A stretch of DNA of 10,053 bases from Euryarchaeota archaeon UBA60 (GTDB taxonomy: Archaea; Thermoplasmatota; Poseidoniia; Poseidoniales; Poseidoniaceae). The notes under the pieces were generated by a model. That model made no database searches, was not told the DNA's origin, and worked only from the letters and a program-made list of their open reading frames with translations. Of the stretch, positions 4,443 to 10,053 are shown one piece after another. The stretch spans positions 17,945 to 27,997 of the forward strand of contig DARQ01000042.1 in assembly GCA_002503395.1 (NCBI GenBank), in the 5' to 3' direction. A program made the translations under genes and the position numbers. Position 1 is the stretch's first letter. The number at the start of each line of letters is the position of its first letter.

Positions 4443-6650
4443 ATGCGTTGCCGAGCAATTTTACTGATTCTCATATTGCTGTCCGGCATTCCTGTCGGCG
4501 GCTTGGCCAGTTTGCCCACAAGCGATTCTTCATCAGGGGAATGGTCGGTCACAAACTGGTCAGCACAATCTCTGGTTTCGGCTCGGGATGGTGATAACGG
4601 AACCAATGGCTCGGGGAACGGCTCAGGTGAGGAAGGCTCCAATGGCACCAATATCTCGACCGCGACCACCTCGGCGGTATTGGCGCTGTCCGGCAACTTC
4701 TCCGCTACCACCACAGTCAATGGCACATGGTCAGCCAATCTCGCTTCCGACCTTTCTGTGGGTAGTGATTTTCTGAATGATTCCAATCTCCGCCTCGATC
4801 AGCAGATTGACCTACATCTGGGCGATAATGACAGCAATCTTAGTCTGTCCGAATGGCAGGCTTTCACAACCCTGTTTTCGGCAGAGAACCGCACCACCTT
4901 GGATGGGATGGTATGGTTGGACGACAATTCCTTTTCCAGTTCCGCTGGAATCACTTTCAGCGACGTCAACCTGTCTGCTGACCTTCCGCAAGCGGTCGGG
5001 CTGAATTCGACTTGGCAATGGAATGAGAGTGGTGCAGTCAGCGTAAATCGTGGATTCTTACCCTCGGCTCTGCTGGCGGTGAATCAGGCAGACGGAGCCT
5101 TGCGGGCAACTCCCTTGACGGTCACTACCCAATCCCCGGTCGAATACCGATGGTCGCCCGCCCAGGTCGAGGTCAGCGGTAGCCCGACCAATTTCACGGT
5201 ATTTCAAGACGTGACCGAGAGTGGCACCTTCACCGTCACCATCGCGCCCAATACCGCTCCGGTGGTCGCCATCGGCCATCCGAATATCGAGGCGGTGGCG
5301 ATTCGCTGGGACACTCCCGTCGTTTTCACCGGCACGGTGCAGGATGCAGGACTGCCAACAACCGAGTGCTCCTGGAATTTCACCACCCCTTCAGGCTCAT
5401 ATCTGGCCAGCGGGGTCGAGGTAATCGTTGAGCCGAGTACGGTCGAGGTTTGGCAGCCGGGAGAGTATATGCTGGCAGAATTCACCTGCACTGATTTCCA
5501 TACTCAGTCTACTAAGACCAACCATACTTGGGGTCTGGATGCCGCGGCACCGGTGATGACCTGGGTGAATGCCACCGTGGGTTGTGGTAGTGATGACCTT
5601 GAAATGGCGCTGGAGAATATTCTCAACTGTGATGCCATCTCCATCCCCTCAAGTGAGAGGATTGCCTTCTACGCGACAGTAGGTGATGATTTCACCTCAA
5701 ATCCGGATATTGTATGGACTTCAAACAAGACCATCGATTGGTGGCAAGCAGGCTCAACCCTGTCGACGGTATTCTACCAAGGATCGCAGATCAACGGCTA
5801 TGACGACCCTCTGCCCGACCGCCACTTCGCCAAGCAGAACAGCACCTTCATTCTCAACCTGTCCGTGACCGATGATGCCGGCCACACCGTCCTGCGCTCA
5901 TGGGCGGTGCGTCTTTTCGACAATACTCCCCCGACCACCAAGATCAACCTGTGGGTGAATGACATCTTGGTCACCGGTTCCAGCCCGGCGCGCATTGGCC
6001 AGACCATCCGTGTCGATTTGAACGAATCCTTCGATGATATTGATGCCGTCACCGATGTGCGTTGGTGGGCGATGGTCGACGATGAACCGATTGATGAGTT
6101 GCAGGACGTCGGCTGGGAGGCGATTCGCGATTTCGAAATCGGCCCGCTCGAGGTCGGTTTCCACCAACTCAACATCTCGGCCGAGGATACCTCAGGCAAC
6201 CGTGCCGAGAATCATTCCTACGACATTCAGGTCTATCCGTTATCGGTTCTCGATCTCTCCATCGTCAATGTGACTGTCGTCGATGTCGATGAATGGGTGG
6301 TGGCGCCGGGTGAGGTTGCGGTAATCGTCTGGGTGAACAATCAGGGCGCATTGGTTGCCGGCTTCCGCGTATGTGTAGCCCAGCAATGCAGCAATCAGAC
6401 CGCACTGGCGGCCAATCCCGATGGTGCTGGATTCAGTTCTCACTACGTCAAGTTCGATATGAGCAATGGTGATGACCTGATAGTACGCATCGAGTGGGAG
6501 GATGAGGACGGCACCTTCCACAGCAAGACCTTCGATACCAAGGTACGGGTCGACCAGCCCTACAGCACGGTCGAGTGGTTCGGCATCATCGTCGCCACAC
6601 TCGGCATCGTCGGGCTGCTCTACTGGCTGAAAACCAGGATGACAAATTAG
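4443..6650 (+). CDS. Secreted, C-terminally membrane-anchored, sequon-rich surface protein
   Basis: I do not recognise a named family for this 735-residue protein. It has a hydrophobic N-terminal signal (about 5-22, AILLILILLSGIPVGGLA), a Gly/Asn/Ser-rich linker (50-70), a long extracellular part, and a single transmembrane helix near the end (about 712-728, WFGIIVATLGIVGLLYWL) followed by the short basic tail KTRMTN. This predicts an outside body anchored by its C-terminus. Beta-rich Ig/PKD-like segments are suggested at about 270-366 and 465-600, and 603-700 resembles a CARDB-type adhesion domain (DLSIVNVTVVD, APGEV, VNNQG). A short acidic EF-hand-like stretch, GDNDSNLSLSEW, is at 127-138. 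A hand count gives 27 N-X-S/T sequons spread along the ectodomain, and extracellular cysteines fall in pairs (309/349, 381/396, 644/649). It follows the sugar kinase by 21 nt. It could be an S-layer-associated, adhesion or sensory surface protein; the function is unknown. Confidence 0.8.
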   Translation: MRCRAILLILILLSGIPVGGLASLPTSDSSSGEWSVTNWSAQSLVSARDGDNGTNGSGNGSGEEGSNGTNISTATTSAVLALSGNFSATTTVNGTWSANLASDLSVGSDFLNDSNLRLDQQIDLHLGDNDSNLSLSEWQAFTTLFSAENRTTLDGMVWLDDNSFSSSAGITFSDVNLSADLPQAVGLNSTWQWNESGAVSVNRGFLPSALLAVNQADGALRATPLTVTTQSPVEYRWSPAQVEVSGSPTNFTVFQDVTESGTFTVTIAPNTAPVVAIGHPNIEAVAIRWDTPVVFTGTVQDAGLPTTECSWNFTTPSGSYLASGVEVIVEPSTVEVWQPGEYMLAEFTCTDFHTQSTKTNHTWGLDAAAPVMTWVNATVGCGSDDLEMALENILNCDAISIPSSERIAFYATVGDDFTSNPDIVWTSNKTIDWWQAGSTLSTVFYQGSQINGYDDPLPDRHFAKQNSTFILNLSVTDDAGHTVLRSWAVRLFDNTPPTTKINLWVNDILVTGSSPARIGQTIRVDLNESFDDIDAVTDVRWWAMVDDEPIDELQDVGWEAIRDFEIGPLEVGFHQLNISAEDTSGNRAENHSYDIQVYPLSVLDLSIVNVTVVDVDEWVVAPGEVAVIVWVNNQGALVAGFRVCVAQQCSNQTALAANPDGAGFSSHYVKFDMSNGDDLIVRIEWEDEDGTFHSKTFDTKVRVDQPYSTVEWFGIIVATLGIVGLLYWLKTRMTN

Positions 6651-6703
6651 CGTCGCCGGTTTTCACTGACATGGACTGCCATGGCGAGGCCGAAAGTTGA
6701 AGC

Positions 6704-9700
6704 GTGATGCAGTCTCCTTCTGTAGTTCGGGGACTTGACTTGGTTTCGCGCGCGCGAGGAGATGAGCAGGGATGGGGGATATTGCAACCATCCCTAGCCG
6801 CGGTAGCGTCGGCTCGCGGTTGGTCACCGACCCCCATTCAACAGGTCTCTATGAGCGACCTATGCGCTGGGCATGACCGCCTTCTGGTCGCCCCTACCGG
6901 CAGTGGCAAAACCCTGGCCGCGGTCCTGCCGCTGTTCAATCGCTGTCTGGTCGAGGACTGGCCGCCATTGGCGATTCTCTACATCACCCCTCTGCGGGCG
7001 CTGAATCGAGACGTTGACCGTCGTTTGGTCGAGGTCGGTAAAGAGGTCGGGCTGGCGGTTAGTGTCCGGCATGGCGATACCACCCAGAGTGAGAGAAATC
7101 GGCAGGTGCGCAAGCCACCGCACCTGCTGGTGACCACCCCCGAGACCTTCCAACTGATGTTCACCGGGCATCGCCTGCGGGCGATGTTGGCCAATGTGCG
7201 GGCGGTCGTGGTCGATGAGGTGCACGAGGTCATCGCTGGAGAGCGCGGCTGGCAGTTATCGGTCGGCCTTACTCGCCTTGAGCGGCTGGCCGGCCGGACG
7301 GTGCAGAGGGTCGGTCTGTCGGCTACGGTCGGCAACCCCGACCAGGTCGCAGAGTGGCTATCCCCGACCACATCGGCAATCGTTGTGACCGGTCAGCGTG
7401 GCACCGAACTCTCGGTCGGCTGTGAGCCCCCGACACCTGAGGATGAATCCTATGCACTCGAACTCGGATTATCGACGAGAGCCTATGCCTGTCTGCGCCG
7501 TCTGGCCGATATTCTCGGCGAGAAATATCCTTGTCTGGTCTTCGTCAACAGTCGTAACGCCGCTGAAACGGTAGCACAGCGCTTGTCGGGAATATCTCCA
7601 GAACTGAAAATCGGCGTCCATCACGGTAGTTTGGCGACCGATACCCGCAAACAGATGGAGGATGACCTGCGGCGCGGTGAATTGCACGGGCTGGTCTGCA
7701 CCAGCTCTCTCGAACTGGGAATCGATGTCGGGAGTGTTCGTCACATCGTGCAACTACGTTCACCCCGCTCGGTTGACCGGATGTTACAGCGGGTCGGCCG
7801 TGCCGACCACAGACTAGGTGGAATCGGCGCTGGTGACCTTTTGTCGTGGGAAGTCGACGATATCTCAGAATCAGCGGTCATCGCCCGTCGCGCCTTGGCA
7901 GGACTGATCGAGCCAATAGAATGGCGTGACCGCCCGCTCGCGGTCGCCGCCAACCAACTCATCATGATGGTGCATAGCCATAAATTAGTGACCATAAATG
8001 CGGCCAGTGAAATCCTCGCCGCCTCACCTCAATTTGTCGGTTGGCGGCGCGAGGATACCATCGAGTTGGCCAACATCTTGGCCGACGGTTGGTTATTGCG
8101 AGTGGTCGATGACCCGCACAAGACACCGTGGTGGGAATGGGGTAAGGCGGCTTGGGATATGGCTCATGCCGAAGCGGCCAAACAGGGAATTACACTGCCT
8201 GAGGAAATGCCGCGCAGGAACCCCGAGAGCGGCGAGATTGACGCGATTCACACCCGACTGAAGGTTCCTATCCCACCCGGACTTGAGAGTGGTTGGCTAG
8301 CCCCAGCCGGACGCACCCGTGAATGGGTGCAGAATCACCTGTCGATGATTCCCAATCGGTCGATGTACCGGGTACGCGATTCGGTCACCAGACGTAGCCT
8401 CGGCAATGTCGACGAGGCCTTCGTGCTCTCACTCAATGATTCGGGTGAGGATGAAGACGGCTCCAAACGCCGATTCGTGATGGCGGGCAGGACCTGGACG
8501 ATAATCGATGCAGACCCGGAAAAGGAAGAATTGCTGGTCGCCCCGGTAAGCGACCACGCCCAGGCCCCGGTCTGGTCGGGAGAACTGCCGCCGACCCCAC
8601 CTGAAGTCGCCCGAGAAATCGGCTACCTGCGCGGTCTGGTTGCTGAAGATGGCGGTTGGTCACCTCCGGATTTTTTTGACGTCACATTGCGAGGCCAACT
8701 CGATATCGCTGGACTGGTCGCCGATACCAGCCTGGAACTGGAAGATTACCCGCTAGATTCCGAAGCCCTCGGGCAGATTTTCGAGGCCGTCAACACCCAT
8801 CTTGAGGCCAGCGGAACGGTGCCGACCGACCGGATAATCACCATCGAGCGCCGCCACGAGGCGGTGGTCATCAATTCCTGTCAGGGCAGTCGCATCAATG
8901 AGGCCTTGGCACACCTCATTCAGGCGATGGCCAGCACCAGGACCGGAACCCTGGGGAGGATTGTCGTCGAGCCGACGCGAATTGGCCTACAGGCGGCTAT
9001 CACCCCCGAGGAAGTGGTCGAATGGCTGATGACAACTCCCCCCGATGCACTTGAGGGATTGCTCAGTGTTACCATGCCCAACAGCCGACAGGTGAGATGG
9101 CGATTCGCTCAGGTGGCCAAGGTGTTGGGAGTCCTTCGCAGTGGGGTTGACCCACGCAGAATCAACCTGCACTCTCTGGTCAGACGCTACCGAGGGACGA
9201 TGGTGATGCAGGAGGTGCTGAGTAAATTATTCCATGAGCGGATGGATGTTGCGGGTGCTGCCGATGTACTTTCAGCCATCCAGAATGGCCTGTTCAAGTT
9301 GGAGATTACCCCACCCGGTGTACTCGGGTTGTCGAGCAAGGCCGGAAAGGACCTGCTACTGCCGAACTGGTCGAATAAACAGGTGCGCGAACGGCTGGAA
9401 GGGCGATTGATGAACGAGCGAGCGGTGCTGTGTTGTCTTGCCTGCCAGGGTACCCAGACCTTCCGGCTGGCCAAATACGACATCAAGAAACAGGTCTGCC
9501 CATGCGGCGGCAGGATGCTTGCCTGCGCCCCGGAGCGCCTGCGCTCCGACCTCGAGAAACTGGTGATATCAACCGAGCAGAAGGAGCGTGACCGGGCGAT
9601 GCGGAATGCCGAGGCGGTGCGGCGACGAGGACTGGAGGCGATTATCTGCCTGATGGGTCGGGGAATCGGTGAGACCACCACCACCCGAATCCTGCGTCAG

Positions 9701-9787
9701 GTGCAACCCAACCAGCGTGATGCACTTCTTGAGGCGATTCACAATGCCGAAATCACCTATGCCAGAACCAGGCGTTTCTGGGGTTAA
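6704..9787 (+). CDS. lhr: Lhr-type large superfamily 2 ATP-dependent helicase
   Basis: This 1027-residue protein is an intact Lhr helicase, an ATP-driven 3'-5' translocase on nucleic acids linked in archaea to DNA repair/recombination or RNA processing. Motifs in order: Q-motif PTPIQ (42-46), Walker A APTGSGKT (63-70), Ia TPLRALNRD (95-103), Ib TTPE (144-147), Walker B DEVH (171-174), III SAT (206-208), IV VFVNSR (279-284), V TSSLELGIDVG (333-343) and VI QRVGRADHR (362-370). Winged-helix and Lhr-specific core regions follow to about 870. The C-terminus has a cysteine cluster (C910, C911, C914, C932, C934, C941), probably zinc-binding, and a helix-hairpin-helix-like GRGIGETTTTRIL (985-997). 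Start: GTG 6704 is followed at once by ATG 6707, with an in-frame stop just upstream and no clear ribosome-binding site, so translation may be leaderless or coupled. It lies 53 nt after the surface-protein gene; whether they share a transcript is unclear. Confidence 0.95.
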   Translation: MMQSPSVVRGLDLVSRARGDEQGWGILQPSLAAVASARGWSPTPIQQVSMSDLCAGHDRLLVAPTGSGKTLAAVLPLFNRCLVEDWPPLAILYITPLRALNRDVDRRLVEVGKEVGLAVSVRHGDTTQSERNRQVRKPPHLLVTTPETFQLMFTGHRLRAMLANVRAVVVDEVHEVIAGERGWQLSVGLTRLERLAGRTVQRVGLSATVGNPDQVAEWLSPTTSAIVVTGQRGTELSVGCEPPTPEDESYALELGLSTRAYACLRRLADILGEKYPCLVFVNSRNAAETVAQRLSGISPELKIGVHHGSLATDTRKQMEDDLRRGELHGLVCTSSLELGIDVGSVRHIVQLRSPRSVDRMLQRVGRADHRLGGIGAGDLLSWEVDDISESAVIARRALAGLIEPIEWRDRPLAVAANQLIMMVHSHKLVTINAASEILAASPQFVGWRREDTIELANILADGWLLRVVDDPHKTPWWEWGKAAWDMAHAEAAKQGITLPEEMPRRNPESGEIDAIHTRLKVPIPPGLESGWLAPAGRTREWVQNHLSMIPNRSMYRVRDSVTRRSLGNVDEAFVLSLNDSGEDEDGSKRRFVMAGRTWTIIDADPEKEELLVAPVSDHAQAPVWSGELPPTPPEVAREIGYLRGLVAEDGGWSPPDFFDVTLRGQLDIAGLVADTSLELEDYPLDSEALGQIFEAVNTHLEASGTVPTDRIITIERRHEAVVINSCQGSRINEALAHLIQAMASTRTGTLGRIVVEPTRIGLQAAITPEEVVEWLMTTPPDALEGLLSVTMPNSRQVRWRFAQVAKVLGVLRSGVDPRRINLHSLVRRYRGTMVMQEVLSKLFHERMDVAGAADVLSAIQNGLFKLEITPPGVLGLSSKAGKDLLLPNWSNKQVRERLEGRLMNERAVLCCLACQGTQTFRLAKYDIKKQVCPCGGRMLACAPERLRSDLEKLVISTEQKERDRAMRNAEAVRRRGLEAIICLMGRGIGETTTTRILRQVQPNQRDALLEAIHNAEITYARTRRFWG

Positions 9788-9816
9788 TAGGAAGCACCGA
9801 AGCGACACTCTACCCT

Positions 9817-9831
9817 GCCCCTTTCGGGGGC
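9817..9831 (+). terminator. Possible terminator hairpin after lhr
   Basis: GCCCC-TTTCG-GGGGC forms a strong 5-bp GC stem 29 nt after the lhr stop. The position suits transcript ending or 3'-end protection, but no T-run follows it, so it does not match the usual oligo-T signal of archaeal termination. The call is weak. Confidence 0.3.
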
Positions 9832-9850
9832 GAATACATTCGTATCGTTC

Positions 9851-9876
9851 GAAGCGCAGGGAATCTTCGGCGCTTC
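9851..9876. repeat. Inverted repeat GAAGCGC / GCGCTTC
   Basis: Perfect 7-bp arms with a 12-nt loop lie between two apparently convergent transcription units. This could be a bidirectional 3'-end hairpin. Nothing else marks its role. Confidence 0.4.
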
Positions 9877-9948
9877 CGCAAATCGGTTGAGGCCAGTCTT
9901 GAATTCGGAACATTACTGTCAAGATGAACGTTTCTGATGGCAATTCGC

Positions 9949-10053
9949 TCAGGCCGGCCAAGTCAGGGCCGATGAATCGGTTGTAGGGGGCTTACAGCTA
10001 AGGCCCTCGCACAACCACCCCACCCATTCATCCTCACCGCGCTGCTTGTCTCC
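9949..10053 (-). CDS. Possible C-terminal end of a gene entering from the right
   Basis: On the minus strand a frame is open from the right edge for 34 codons and ends in TGA at 9951-9949. It reads GDKQRGEDEWVGWLCEGLSC and then KPPTTDSSALTWPA. The composition (acidic, Trp- and Gly-containing, mostly G or C at third positions) is compatible with a real protein end, and the stop position makes the gene convergent with lhr. No family can be assigned from so short a piece, and an open frame of this length can occur by chance. Confidence 0.35.
   Translation of the reverse strand, partial: GDKQRGEDEWVGWLCEGLSCKPPTTDSSALTWPA

Larger units (their letters stand above)
9788..9948. other. Gap downstream of lhr
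   Basis: About 160 nt between the lhr stop and a possible convergent gene end. It contains two small hairpins (9817-9831 and 9851-9876) and no coding frame of its own that I would support. No T-rich archaeal-type terminator tract is obvious on either strand. Confidence 0.4.

Noticed and set aside
4094..4786. 230-residue open frame on the minus strand across the kinase/surface-protein junction
   Set aside because: It is Ser/Pro/Glu-rich antisense of two well-supported genes, shows no domain signature, and crosses the gap between them.
8670..8677. Run of seven T in lhr as a programmed frameshift site
   Set aside because: The reading frame is intact through it (Asp-Phe-Phe-Asp) and full-length family similarity continues on both sides; no downstream stimulatory structure was seen.
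6704..9787. Helicase as part of an antiviral defence system
   Set aside because: Its motifs and length are those of the widespread Lhr housekeeping family, and no nuclease, methylase or other defence gene is beside it.
9569..9961. 130-residue minus-strand frame extending past the end of lhr
   Set aside because: More than half is antisense of lhr, it is low in family-like features, and it overlaps the more plausible minus-strand gene end at 9949 in a different frame.
1..10053. CRISPR arrays, insertion sequences or attachment sites
   Set aside because: No regularly spaced repeats, transposase or integrase motifs, or flanking duplications were found.

Overview
The window looks like chromosomal DNA from an archaeon, most likely a marine Euryarchaeota/Thermoplasmatota lineage such as Marine Group II or III (Poseidoniia). 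That placement is inferred from gene content: aspartate carbamoyltransferase encoded as a separate pyrB-pyrI pair, a TtuA/NcsA-type tRNA thiolase with zinc fingers at both ends, a large Lhr-type helicase, a Roadblock/LC7 protein, and a sequon-rich single-pass surface protein of the kind common in that group. Two starts have good archaeal Shine-Dalgarno matches (AGGTGAT, GGAGGTGA). No ribosomal RNA, tRNA, mobile element or CRISPR array was seen.

Layout from left to right: (1) A leftward pair at 1-463: a Roadblock/LC7 protein, then the start of a second gene that leaves the window, 8 nt apart with a ribosome-binding site overlapping the stop codon. (2) A divergent intergenic region at about 464-800 with two clean inverted repeats, one centred on a TATA-like element and one of 11-bp perfect arms. 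(3) Rightward ttuA/ncsA, tRNA 2-thiouridine synthesis, ending at 1817. (4) Leftward pyrB-pyrI (about 3293 down to 1882), converging on ttuA; the cistrons overlap by one base. (5) A second divergent region at about 3294-3443 with a small hairpin. (6) A rightward run from about 3444 to 9787: an HddA-like GHMP sugar kinase, a 735-residue secreted, membrane-anchored protein with about 27 N-glycosylation sequons, and an intact 1027-residue Lhr helicase. (7) A short tail with two hairpins and, on the minus strand, what may be the last 34 codons of a gene entering from the right.

Most of the window is housekeeping: pyrimidine synthesis, tRNA modification and nucleic-acid processing. The most suggestive combination is the sugar kinase 21 nt upstream of a heavily sequon-loaded surface protein, which may reflect surface glycan synthesis next to its acceptor. 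I found no convincing sign of a wholly new system. The items most worth a second look are that pair, the inverted repeats in the two divergent promoter regions, and a strong local excess of the pentamer GGTCG.
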